Part shown: piece after piece, positions 22,055 to 33,993 of the stretch
Layout: each line of letters opens with the position of its first letter
Numbering within the stretch: position 1 is the stretch's first letter
DNA from: Rehmannia glutinosa
Taxonomy: Eukaryota; Streptophyta; Magnoliopsida; Lamiales; Orobanchaceae
Direction: 5' to 3'
Length of the DNA: 64,000 nt
Assembly (NCBI GenBank): GCA_016081115.2
Contig: CM071936.1
Coordinates: 89,023,943-89,087,942, forward strand
Made by a program: the position numbers and the translations under genes
Notes under the pieces: generated by a model
The model's database searches: none
What the model saw: the letters and a program-made list of their open reading frames with translations, nothing else
Told to the model about the DNA's origin: nothing

Positions 22055-22786
22055 ATACTTTTATAATCAATTAGTGTATGTAAAACAAATTGAATTGGCA
22101 AACATGCCAAAAACAAAAAAAAAAAAAAAGAAAAGAAAAAAACCTTATTAATCATAGATTTTAGCTAGTCGTTTTTAAAAAATAAATATTTGAGACCAGT
22201 CAATTTTATTTTATTTTTTTAATAATGGGAAAAAGATTATGAATGTGGAGCCACATCCTATCATGGCATATATACTAAGATTGAGGTGCAAGAGTTATTC
22301 GAATGTAGTAATGCACTAGCGTACTAGATTCTCAATCGATCCATTCTATTGTTGCCTTGGGGCAAAGATATATAGCCAATGATGACATAAAGAAAAGTGG
22401 GGATTAGAAACGCATATTCTCTAACATCATTTTCATTTCAAGTATTTGCAAACAATTTGGTGGATCAAAGTTCACTATTTCACCTTTATATATATCACTT
22501 TGCAAAAATGTCTAAACATCGAGATAATATTTAACGAAAAGTCTATCCTTTCAAATATTTGTAAAAAACTTTAGGTGGTGGAAATTTTGCCGATGTCACT
22601 TTTGTATGTAATATGTATGTCACTTGACAAAATTGTCTAAACATCAGCGATAAGCCTAGCACATAACTTAAGCTAGTGCTTAGATGACAAGGCCCAACAA
22701 GAGGATATATTCCAAAAAGGAAAATTAATTTATAAATAAATAGAAAATAATAATTACATGAGAATTAAAGTTTATATTTGCTAAGG
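22055..22786. other. Intergenic DNA, nothing recognised
   Basis: AT-rich with poly-A stretches. No coding potential or repeat boundary was identified. Confidence 0.35.
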
Positions 22787-23950
22787 ATTTGGATGAAGTG
22801 AAACCATCCTATTAAGGTTGGTACGTACGGACAAACCTTAGCCATTAGAAAGTAATTTTTAATGACCCAATTGAAAAATTTTTTTTTTTTTTTTTTTTTT
22901 TTTTGTACTTAGATTATTTTAATTGGTTTTAAGGGCAACATAGTAATTTAATATAATTATGGATAAATCAACTTTGGCAAATCAATAATTACATAAATCA
23001 CGATTTTTAACTGATAAAAAACTTTCTTTTTAAAGATTCAATTTGAGGAATTTAGGCCTTTGAGAATATATCAAAATTTGGAAGTTTTTCCCTTACCTTT
23101 TTGTTTCTAGTTCTTTGATGAAGTGAAAAAAATTATATCTTTCTTCAATCGACGGTTGAGGAAATTTATCGATGTTTCAAAACTTTCCATTTTATCTCGT
23201 ATTTATTACTTCATATTAATATATCCATATTGCATTAATAGTATTATGAGTTTGCATAGTTAGCATTTATCCAAATTGCTTGTTATGATATGTCCATTAA
23301 ATATAATTGCATATTAGTATTTACTTGTTGCATGTAGTATATTACACTGGTATTACATATATGCTAATTGTTGTTTGCATATTTTAGTCGATGCACCTCA
23401 TAGTTAGTATATTGTTATCGTATATACTAATCTCTTTTCATTTGTATTACTAATGCATGTTTAGTATATCTATGTTGCATATTTAGTATATGCATGTTGC
23501 ATGTATACTATATTACAAATGCAAAGTCATACAATTTTCTAAGTTTGCATATTTATTACTTTGTCACCGCATTTTTACTATTATATGTTTGCATAATTAG
23601 AAAATTAGTATTGCATAATTAGTAGATTATGAAGAAAGTGTCCATTGTATATTACAAGAGTTTTTTTTTTTTTTAATTCTGATTGTACCTATGTTTTCAG
23701 TAACAACGTGTGATTGTGATTTGTGATGAAAGAGAATCATCAAGAATATCTTCTAAATAAAAATAGTAACCGTCTTTTTTGGTTTCTAAGGAATATATTA
23801 CTTTTTTAACTAATTCACCCTTTTTTATTTAGGCAATAAATAATTAATAATTAGGCTTAAATATTGAGGGTTAATTAAAAGTTGATCAATGAGTGAGATT
23901 TATTCTTACGAACTCACCCTACCAATTGGTCTCATATAATCCAATTACCC
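22787..23950. repeat. Possible TIR element with TGCATA-rich core
   Basis: The left border (GGATTTGGATGAAGTG) weakly matches the inverse of the right border (TCTCATATAATCC). The core, about 23220-23620, is rich in TTGCATA and TTAGTAT words, like the cores of the TA-flanked elements further right. Membership in that group is tentative. Confidence 0.3.
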
Positions 23951-24865
23951 CTATTTGGTAATTGCTAGTATGAATCTAATGGAGCATATCTTCAATTTTA
24001 CAATGTTTCTTCATCTTACCAATGTCACTATTTTGTAATTTTAATATTAATATTTTGGATCGTTTATTTTTTTGAAATAGGTTGATAATGATTGATGGAG
24101 ACGTGATGCGATATGAAATTAAGATTAACTTTAATTATCTAAATTTGATGTGCACTTCATAATATGATTATTCAAATGATTTACTGGTCAAATGTATCAT
24201 TTTTACTTTGATTGATAATTATGTGCTTTATATATTACGCCCTTTATTACCTTTTTTTAATTTTTTGGAAATCAAAATTTTTAATTAAATATTATATACG
24301 GCTCAATCTTAGAAAGTTTTATGGTCTAACAAATATTTTGTTTTACAAAATTTACAAATATAATATTTTATATATGACAAATACTCATATAGGACCGTCT
24401 TACGGTCTCAACCGTAAGATCGATCCTATTTGACCGCGGATCCGTAGATCTTGTTGACCAGGTCCGCGAGTCAACAACAGCTCCTGCCTTTTTTTTTTGT
24501 TTTTCTTCCTCAGTTAAAGTAACAATTTTATAAGAAAAAGTACCGGTTATTTGAGATAAAGTATCATATTTATTAACATAGCCACATATTATGATTAAAT
24601 TACATTGAAGGACAAATAAATATACTTGAGTTAAAGTAACACCTTTATAAGTAAAAATATATATTTTTTGAGACAAAATATCATGTTTTAAGAGTAAAAA
24701 TATCTGTTTTTTAAATAAAGTATTACATTTTTCAATAATAAATACAAAGAAAGATGAATAATAAATACGATAGAGTTAAAATAATATTTTTATAAGTAAA
24801 AGCATTTGTTTTTTGAGATAAAGTAACATATTTTTTTTAATATAGTCACAAATTATGAATATATT

Positions 24866-24900
<35 letters not shown>

Positions 24901-24903
<3 letters not shown>

Positions 24904-26163
24904 ATATGGATCAAATAGGTCCTCCTACTTGGGGTGAGTTCATGGGGACACATCCTAACCATAGATCAATAATTTTGGGTGTTCCAGATTTTTAGGGCTT
25001 TTTTATGTTTATTTTTTTGTTTCAGAAATTAAAAAGGGTAGGGTGGTAATTTGACACTTTAGAATCAGTTACCAAGATTTTATTCATTCTTTCACGCGAT
25101 TTCACCCACTCTTCACGCACACTCTCTCTCCAGCGTTTCGATTTCAAAACATTTCTCTGTTGCTTATGTAGTATAGGGTTGTTGCTTATGACTTGCTTAT
25201 GTAGTTAATGTATCTGTGATGCATGTGTAGTGTATATTCGTTGCTTATGTAGTATAGACTTATCGCTTATGTAGTATGGGTTTGTTGCTTATGACTTGCT
25301 TATGTAGTTAATATTTTCGTGGTGCATACGTAGTGTATATTCGTTGCTTATGTAATATAAATTTGTTGCTTATGTAGTATGAGTTTGTTGCTATTGACTT
25401 GTTTATGTAGTTAATGTATCCGTGGTGCGTACATAGTGTATATTCGTTGCTTATGTAGTATAGGCTTGTTGCTTATGTAGTATGGGTTTGTTGCTTATGA
25501 CTTGCTTATGTAGTTAATGCTTTCGTGGTGCATACGTAGTGTATATTTGTTGCTTATGTAGTATAGGATTGTTGCTTATGTAGTATGAGTTTGTTGCTTA
25601 TGACTTGCTTATGTAGTTAATGGTATATAAAAGCACCATGACACATCTACAAAAGCAACAAATTACATCTTCATAAGCAAAATTCGAACTGAAGTCGAGC
25701 TCTAGCAATTATGGCAAATTGTCTGCAACTTTTTTCACACAATAGCGCGTTGAAGAAGAAGGATGAATGATTTCTCACAGTAGTGAGTTGAAGAAGAATG
25801 AAGATGATTGTTCACATTGAATTGCTACAAGATTTGGAAGGATTGTCTATGTTCTATACAAGCGAGGGTGACTGAGATTTGTTGGACGAAGAAGATGACT
25901 GAGATTTGTTCGAAGAAGAAGGAGAATGAGATTGTTCACGTTGAATTTGATGTGCGATTTGGAGATATTGTGTGATCATAATGTGAACAGAATCCCATGA
26001 ATATTGGGTAATTTTGTAGGATTACTAATTTACCCCTCCCTCTATTTTCCAACATTTAATTTGTAATTTTAGCTCTAAAATCACAACCATTAGAAAATCT
26101 AGATATGTGGCTAGGATTGGTCCCTATGGACTTACCATATGAGATGGTCTCATATAACCCCCT

Positions 26164-26165
<2 letters not shown>
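24901..26165. mobile_element. TA-microsatellite-flanked TIR element A, 1.27 kb
   Basis: It lies exactly between two pure (TA)n runs (24870-24900 and 26166-26201). The left arm phrase GTGAGTTCATGGGGACACAT recurs as the inverse of the right arm (GTAAGTCCATAGGGACCAAT when read inward), giving imperfect terminal repeats of about 60 bases. The core holds a 103-bp minisatellite. No coding frame is present. It resembles the behaviour of rice Micron elements, which insert in (TA)n; the assignment is inference. Confidence 0.6.
25155..25622. repeat. 103-bp minisatellite, about 4.5 units
   Basis: The word GACTTG(C/T)TTATGTAGTTAAT starts at 25190, 25293, 25396, 25499 and 25602, exactly 103 bases apart each time. 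Each unit also holds several TTGCTTATGTAGTAT sub-repeats and a GTGCATACGTAGTGTATATT-like segment. The array forms the core of element A. Confidence 0.85.
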
Positions 26166-26204
<39 letters not shown>

Positions 26205-27012
26205 GAGTTTTCATTTTTTTTTTTTCCTCAGTTAAAGTATTAGTTTTATGAGAAAAAATATCGGGTATTTTAGATAAAGTATCATATTCTTTAATATAGC
26301 CACAAATTATGATTACATTACATTGAAGGACAAATAAATATATCAGAGTTAAAGTAACACATTTGTGAGTAAAAATATATATATTTTTGAGATAAAATAT
26401 CATATTTTAAGAGTAAAAATATATGTTTTTAAATAAAGTGTTATATTTTTTAATAATAAAGAAAGATGAATAATAAATATGATAGAGTTAAAGTAATACT
26501 TCTATAAGTAAAAGTATTTATTTTTTGAGATAAAGTGACATATTTTTTAATGTAGTCACAAATTATGAATATATTACAATAAATTTGTATATAACATATT
26601 AAAGTATCACTTTTATACATTAAAGTATCTATTTTTTGAGATAAAGTATCATGTTTTTTAATACAGTCACAAATTAGAAATGAAGGAAAGAAGGAAAAAT
26701 AAAAAATAAATATGATATCGTTAAAGTAACACTTTTATAAGTAAAAGTATCCGTTTGTTGAGATAAAGTATGATTTCTTAATACAGTCACAAACTAGGAA
26801 CAAAAAAAGAGGAAAACAAACAAATAAATATGATGTAGTTAAAGTAACACTTTTATAAGTATCCATTTATTGAGATAATGTATCATGTTTTTTTAATAGA
26901 CTTGGGTTCGATTCTTAGCCTTTATATTTATAGGCATTTTTATTTTTTTTTAATTACCAAGTATATTTATGAATGAGTTTATATACATTGTTATACTGAA
27001 ATTGCACAATAA

Positions 27013-27086
27013 GCACTATTGGTGTAGTGGTAGAACACTAACTTATGTCTCCATAGGCTCGCGGGTTTGATCCCCCACAAGCGCTG
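27013..27086 (+). other. tRNA-like relic with pol III boxes
   Basis: An A-box-like TGGTGTAGTGGTAG (27020-27033) and a B-box-like GCGGGTTTGATCCCC (27061-27075) have tRNA-like spacing. The ends AGCAC and GCGCT can partly pair. The arms are too poor for a functional tRNA, so I read it as a tRNA-derived relic or SINE head in the right part of the 24.4-27.2 kb repeat. Confidence 0.4.
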
Positions 27087-27117
27087 AAGCAATTTTTTTT
27101 TTTATAATAGGTGGGCT

Positions 27118-27450
27118 GGGCGGGTGGTGGGTAGGATCCGTCTTACGTATCATAATCCGTAAGACGGTCCTACAAGAGACGTACTCTATATATATACATA
27201 TATATGTATATGTATATAGGTATAAGATCAAATGTGGCAAGGGGCTTACTGTAAGGCAGTGTGGACTAATCCTATCCAGCGGTAGGCGGGTGGGCTGAGC
27301 GGGTGGCGGGTAGGATCCGTCTTACGGATCCTAATCCGTAAGACGGTCCTACAAGAGACCTACTCTATATATACACATATATGTATATGTATATAGGTAT
27401 ATGATCAAATGTGGCAAGGGGCTTACTGTAAGGCAGTGTGGACTAATCCT
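27118..27450. repeat. 179-bp tandem duplication with palindromic arms
   Basis: The block starting TAGGATCCGTCTTACG at 27132 recurs at 27311 (offset 179). It is followed in both cases by the (TA) run and GATCAAATGTGGCAAGGGGC. Each copy includes a 30-base palindrome (27138-27167 and 27317-27346). The duplication joins the end of a MULE-type TIR to the start of element C. Confidence 0.75.
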
Positions 27451-29411
27451 ATCCATCCACTCCATTTGATCAATGGTCCAATATCCTATTAATATTACAT
27501 AATTAATCAATTAATTAAAATCCGAAAAGAGTAAAATAGTAACTAGGAAAATTCTGTAACTGTCTTCCCATAACAACGCTCTACAATCAAGGGATATGAT
27601 TTTTGATTTCATTCCCGGTTTCAATTCTCTCTATCATTTGAAATATTTCAATTCTTTTCTCCCTCTTTTCCCCTCAAATACGATTTCTATCTCCCATTTT
27701 TTCATCCTTTTTTTTCGCTTAATCGACTAAAGGCTTCAGTTCGATTTGGGAATTGGTTTGTTCTTCAAGGTGTTTTGGTTGAGGTAAGTGTTTTTTGACA
27801 TGTTTTTTTTTTTGTTTATGGTGTAGATTTTTTTTTTTTTGGTTTTTGAAATGTGTTTATGCGAAAGGTTTTTAGGGTATTTATTTCTTATTTTTTGATT
27901 GGTGTTTTGGTGTAAATTTGAACATAAACAATGAAATTTTATATGTTGTTTGATGCAATATTTTTTGGGGGATATGCGTACTGATTTTTGTTTAGGTAGG
28001 ATTATTCTTTGATATAAAGGTAAGATATATTATGGTGCATGATTAGTTTTAGTTTTGTGCATAAGTAGATCACAAAATGCATAAACACACATGGTGCATA
28101 AGTAGTGTTTTTTTGGTGCACATTTACGGTTCATATAATGCATAGTTAGTTTGTCATTCGTGCTTGTAATATATTTTTAACATGAACATGTTTTATATTT
28201 CTCTCGTTTTGTACTTGTTTTTTTGTTTTTTTTTTTTTGGTATGGTTTTTGTTATCTTTTAGGTTGTTTTGGAATGATGATGTAATTTTAACAGTTTTAA
28301 TGGTACAATTTGAATGTAAGTGCACAATTAGTAGCTTTTTGGCATATAGTTAGTAGTTTATTGATGCATATATATGCTTCGACAATGCATTTTTCTTTAT
28401 GCAATACATGGCCATTAAAGCGTGCATTAAATAATGAATGTGGAGATCGAAAATGAATCAAAACAAAGATCTAAATATGCGCCAAGTAATAAAACATTGC
28501 ATCTTCATAGTTTATTTAGATGATGTACAATCGGTTATACAATGCATCGCTAGATATAAAACGGTGCAAAGTTCAATTATTAGATGGTGCATAGTTCAAC
28601 TATTAAAATGGTGCACTTGATTGATTATGGGAACACGATCTTTATCACATCTATGATTGTAGAGGGCGTCATTAAGGGAAGGTGGTTACACCATTTTGTC
28701 TTTATGGTTTTTTTAGATAATATACAATTAGTTATACAATGATGCGCTGTTAGATATAAAATGGTGCACAGTTTAGTTATTAAAATGGTGCACAGTTCAG
28801 TTTTCGAAACGTGATATTTATCACATCCATGATCGTAGGGCGTCATTATGGGAAGGTGGTTACACCATTTTATATTTATAGTTTTTTAGATGATGTACAA
28901 TTAATTATAAAATGATGCACTGTTATATATAAAATGGTGCACAATTCAGTTATTAAATGGTGTACAGTTCAGCTTTAAAATGATGCACGGTTCAGTTATG
29001 GAAACATAAACTTTATCACATCCATGATTTTAGGGCGTCATTTTTGGAAGATGGTTACACCATTTTGTCTTTATAGTTCTTTTAGATGATGTACAATTAG
29101 TTATACAATAATGCACTGTTAGATATAAAATGGTGCACAGTTCAATTATTAAAAGGTGCACAAACTATTAAAATGGTGCACAGTTCAGTTATAGAAACAT
29201 GATATTAATCAATCCCTTGATTGTAGGGGCGTGATTATGATAGAGGTTGTTACACCATTTTGCTAGTTACTATTATGCCTTTCCACCTATTAATAATTGA
29301 TAAATCATGTAATTTTAATAGGAATCTAGACCATTGAATAAAAGGTGCGGATGGATGGGATCAATCCACATTGCCTTATAGTAAGAGACTTCCATACGAG
29401 ATCCCATTCCT
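27396..29411. mobile_element. TA-flanked TIR element C, 2.0 kb
   Basis: The left arm contains CTTACTGTAAGGCAGTGTGG and the inverted right arm CTTACTATAAGGCAATGTGG, inside terminal repeats of about 65 bases. TA/TG microsatellites abut both ends. The interior has GGTGCATAAGTAG words and, at about 28480-29230, a degenerate array of ATGGTGCACAGTTCAGTTAT with GGTGGTTACACC blocks 174-193 bases apart. The ORFs at 28438-28846 are produced by this array. No gene. Confidence 0.6.
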
Positions 29412-29678
29412 ATGTGTGTATATATATATAATATATACTTATATATAAGTGTGGGGCCCCAAAAATTAGGGGCCTTGCCATCGCCACCCTGCCCCCAGGG
29501 CCGGCCCTGGTTATATCGACCTTTTGAAGTTACTGTTAGTTCATAGGGAGTGGGAAAATTTGATTTAATTAATATATACCATACTTGAGGTATTGTTTAA
29601 TGTGCTTGAATTATTACAAGAAATATGTTATTTCACAACAGATTATTTAGATATTTGCATACATTATATATATAGAGA

Positions 29679-30896
29679 TTGGATCAAATGAGACAACCTC
29701 TTACCGTGAGACCGTAAAGACTAATCAAAATAATTTATTTAGTAAAATTAATGGATAGGATTTTTTTTATTTTTTAATTATTTTTTTATTTCCTTTTGTT
29801 AAAGGCATTTTGGAACTTTTAATACTGGCAGTGTTTTTAGGAACATGACTATTCATAAACCATGATTTAAGGGATTGAATTTCTAATATGAAAACTCCCG
29901 TGATTAAGCTTATTTTTAATTTTCAAAATATGCATCAAATTGATTCTAAATATGCAATATATTCCCTTTACGTATGCATCAAAATGAACATAATTATGCA
30001 TAAATTTCCACTATATAAGCAATATATGTATTCTAAATATGTACATTATTCAAACTTAGTATGCATTATACCGAACATCTAATTGTGTTACAGTTATATT
30101 TGCATCAAACAACAAATAATTGTGCATCAAACAACAACTAACTATGTATTGTCACATAATTGTATATGCATAAAACAATAACTAACTATGCATTGTGTTA
30201 CAACTATATATGCATCAAACAACAACTAACTGTGCATCAACAACAACTAACTATGCATTGTCTCATAACTATGTATGCATCAAACAATAGTTAAATTGGC
30301 ATTACCTCATTACTATCTATGTACCAAATAAAATATGACTATGTAGTATCTCATAACTATGCAGGCATTAAGCAACAACTAACTTTGCAGTGTCTCATAA
30401 CTATCTATGCGATATACTTATTTTAAATATGCAGTAAAGTCACAATAATTATGTTTGAGAGAGAGATAGAGAGAGGGAGAGAGGGAGAGAGGGAGAGAGG
30501 GAGAGAGAGAGAGAGATTTATTTTAAATATGCAGTAAAGTCATAATAATTATGTTTGAGAGAGAGAGAGAGAGAGAGATTACAGAGAGAGATAAAGAGAT
30601 TACAAAGAGAGAGAGAGAGATTTGATTGTGGGATTGATGGTGATTTTTGTGCCATTGATATATGTATGGAACTTGATTGATATATATGAATGAGATTTCT
30701 TCCATTATTAGCTAGCGGATTTGGTGGGAAGTTGGTTACACCATATTGTTATTTTACCTTGTTACCCCTTTTATATCAAAATTAATTATTTAATGTATTA
30801 AATATTAATTCTAATCTTATCCATTTATTATTTGATGTTAGTGGTTATGATTAGTCCTTATGGTCTCACGGTAAGGGGGTATCTCATTTGATCCAA
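29679..30896. mobile_element. TIR element D, 1.2 kb, with ATGCAT-rich core
   Basis: It begins TTGGATCAAATGAGAC with CTTACCGTGAGACC shortly after, and ends with the inverses GGTCTCACGGTAAG and CTCATTTGATCCAA. A short TA run precedes the left end. The core is a degenerate array of TATGCATCAAACAACAACTA (about 30080-30390), then GA-rich microsatellites (about 30456-30515 and 30557-30622). Non-coding. Confidence 0.6.
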
Positions 30897-30922
30897 CCAT
30901 TGGGAATTTATTATATAGATTT

Positions 30923-32359
30923 TGATGATACTTAGAAAACTAAGTATTAGAAAGTTGGCACCAGTTTAAACGTAATTATTGCATATGTAATAAATAGGAC
31001 TTAGGCCGACTCAAAAAATAGCCAAGTGGAATCTCGGAAGACTTGTTGAAGGAGTATCAACGATCTCTCATAAATTGAATGGTAGAATTTGACCCAACTC
31101 TCATTTGAGTAGCAAAGTAGAAGATTCTCATCACCCAAGTCAAAGTAGAAGACTTATAGCAAAGTGAGACGAGAAAACTTACTCATAAGACTTAAGCATC
31201 GGTCACAAATGGGCAAAGCAGGCGAAGGACTAAGTCAACTCAAGAAGTCCATTGCACAGTGTCCAAGGAAGATATTCACTAATATCATCGAACGTACGAT
31301 GTTTGACCATAACAATGCAAGACATTTACGAAGGCAATGATGTTCAACCTATTAAAGAGTACCTGTAGACTGCCATTTTCCAAAAGCTGCAGAAGGCATA
31401 AGAATACAAGAAAAGGTAAACATCAAAACTGCAAGAAAGGACATGCCAATTGTCCAACGGTTGGATTTGAATTTGTCTATCTCTTCAACGGACAAAATTC
31501 AAATCTTCGCTATAAAAGATGAGGATTTTTCAGAGAGAAATAAGAGACACAACACAAGTGAAAGAGCAAGAATCCGAGAATTCAAAAATCTCTTTCGAGC
31601 TAAACCTGCAATCCTCAAACTTCATCAAGAACACTTCATCCAACATTTTCAAAGAAAAGATAGAAGCGAGTTTCAGGTTGAAGAGGAATATTTGTGAAAA
31701 CAAACTAGGGTCTACATTGCCTTGTATTGAAGGAGTATAGTAAGGTTTCTGACAAACCAAGAGACTGGTCTGTGGGAGAACTTGGTGATCAAATTCTACA
31801 TATCTAGTGAGCTGAAGTAGCTAGAAGCTGTCTAGCGAAGAGCTGAGTCCTATTAGTAGTTGACTGTGTGACCAAGACTACTGGGCTGTTGTACTATTGT
31901 AACAGAAGTCACCAATTACTTAGTGGATTCCTCCTTAAGAAGGAGAAAAGTGGGCGTAGACGAATTACTCCATTTCCGAACCACTATTGTGCCTTTATAT
32001 TTATGCAATTTACATTACTCACTTTACTTTCATTTATCTTTATTGCTATCCAATTTGCATAATAACTCTCTAAAAAACTAAGTGTTGATTGACAAAACTC
32101 ACAAGGATGTAACAAGGATGTAAGTCTTCTGATTAAAAAGAAAACTGATTTTCTAAAGGAGTTGTTATTTTCAAATTTGAGTTACTCTATCACTCTGTCA
32201 CAAGAGAACTGTTGAGTGGTTAACTCTCATGATGAATATCAATGCGTTGTCGAACATGACTTAGCTTTTTCTTTGAAACTTTGATTTGCAAAATCGAAAA
32301 ATTGTAAAGTTATTCAATCCCCCTTTCTAGACTTTACCTGACACCCGTTGGGACCTACA
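30923..32359 (+). mobile_element. Copia-type LTR, probably isolated
   Basis: It starts TGATGATACTTAG and ends with a run like TTCAATCCCCCTTTCTAG followed by GGGACCTACA, the usual 3' part of plant copia LTRs. A TATA box TATAAAAG at 31511-31518 is well placed for its internal promoter. CCAATT follows, as at the start of a primer-binding region, but the sequence then enters a TA run and no pol genes are present. Flanking 5-mers do not match. The ORFs at 31337-31760 are not genes. Confidence 0.55.
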
Positions 32360-33144
32360 CCAATTCCTATATATATATATTTATACATACATATATATAT
32401 TATCCTCTGAATAAAACTAAATCAAGATGTTTAGTACTAAAATAAAATATACAATATTATTTTACAAGGTGTTCAATTTTTGAATGGACTTGAAATTCGA
32501 TTGAAATTCAAATTAAGATTCTAGAATTTTGAATCAACTAGAATTTCAAATAAGAATGTTTGAATCAAAATAGCAAATTGGGGATTTGTTTTCCTAATTC
32601 GACTCAAGATTCCTAATACTAGGAGAAATTTGAGTAAATTCAATTTGAATATTGACTCAAATTATTCGGTAGCAATATGATATTTGATCTGTATGGCTTG
32701 CCTATACTTTTGTATCATTGCATTTACAAATGCTTTAACTTGCGAATATGCACATATGTTATCATAGTTGTTTTGGAGCTGTAATTAACAAATATTGTGA
32801 AACCTAGACCGGAGCGGCTGGTTCAACCAGTTTAATCGGTAACCACTCACATGCTGGTATTGAAGTCGTGTGGCTAATAAGTTGATCCCACCCGGTCAAA
32901 CCCGATACAAAACCTGGAAACCGGTGACCCAATTAACCAAAATTTTCTAATAAATATTTTTTTGTTTATTTTATAACAAAAAATGAAGGAAAATATGTTT
33001 AGTAAATTCACATATAAGTTCTACTTATATTTGAGTTACATATATTAGGATATTATAGGCTATTCAATTTAGGATTTAGTTTTACTTGTATTTGTTAATT
33101 GTTTTGCAATTATACACGTGTTTTTTTCTTTTCTATATGTGTAC

Positions 33145-33175
<31 letters not shown>
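32360..33175. other. Intergenic DNA with an ACCGG-rich repeat piece
   Basis: The segment at about 32812-32945 carries GGTTCAACCAGTTTAATCGG and related ACCGG words. These resemble the MITE at 35301-35788, so it may be a decayed copy. A TA/GATA run at about 33146-33175 precedes the next element. No gene. Confidence 0.4.
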
Positions 33176-33176
<1 letters not shown>

Positions 33177-33543
33177 GGGGGATCATGTGAGACCATGACT
33201 CGAGGTGAGACAATGTGGATCCATCTCAACTATCCCCCGATATAATCAAATGCTAGGAATAATATAGGATACTAATATATTAACCAATTAATTAAATCCC
33301 AATAAGGGTAAAATTGTCAAACAAAACATGTGAGGACCGTGAATTAAGGAATCAATTATAGAGAGAGAATCACACTCATTAACATGTGGGGACCGTGTAT
33401 GTGCTCTGCGATGATTCTATTGCATATTTAATATATATGTAATGCATATTTAACACTATTATACTGCATGTTTAATATATATGTACTTCATATTAAAATT
33501 ATCAAACAAAAAATATGTGGGCACCATGAATTAAGGAATCAAT

Positions 33544-33589
<46 letters not shown>

Positions 33590-33993
33590 CACACCCATTA
33601 ACATGTGGGGATCGTGTATATGCTCTGCGGTGATTCTACTGCATATTTAACATATAGCTGGTCTCTTAGGAGACCGTCTCATGGGTCTAGATCCATGAGA
33701 CGGAGCTCCATACCCTACAACCCGACCAGCTGCTCCTGGCCCACACCAACAAAACCCGCTGACTCTCTCCCCCAACCCAACCGAGACACTGCCCCAACCC
33801 AATGCAAGACTCACATTTTGCCCCCGCACGAGCCCCAAAAAAGCCCAAAAAACATAACAAGTAGACAAGCTGCTTTCCCAATACCCTGGAGGCTGGAGCA
33901 AAAGCTCGCAGCTGTAAAGATCTTCTCCCGACGGCGATTTTTGGTAGAATTCACTCTACAACCACAAGTAAACACCATCTCCGACGTTGAACA

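Larger units (their letters stand above)
24383..27182. mobile_element. MULE-related element split by another element
   Basis: The left end carries AGGACCGTCTTACGG followed by its inverse at 24395-24422. The right end has the same type of palindrome at 27138-27167. Both sides of the interior (24490-24870 and 26214-26900) consist of degenerate repeats of GTTAAAGTAACACTTTTATA and AAAGTATC words, the same words that fill the introns of the 33.66-44.44 kb MULE. A TA-flanked element (24901-26165) interrupts it. I infer a non-autonomous relative of that MULE. No target duplication could be fixed. Confidence 0.45.

Noticed and set aside
28438..28846. Small ORFs with repeated VQSSI/TILITKLC peptides
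   Set aside because: They derive from the ATGGTGCACAGTTCAG array of element C.
23220..30400. CRISPR-like or centromeric satellite arrays
   Set aside because: The repeats are degenerate, short, bounded by TIRs, and lack spacers or long uniform arrays.
33540..33590. Long (GA)n run as part of a gene (ORF at 33468-33650)
   Set aside because: Simple sequence inside repeat E; no coding signal.
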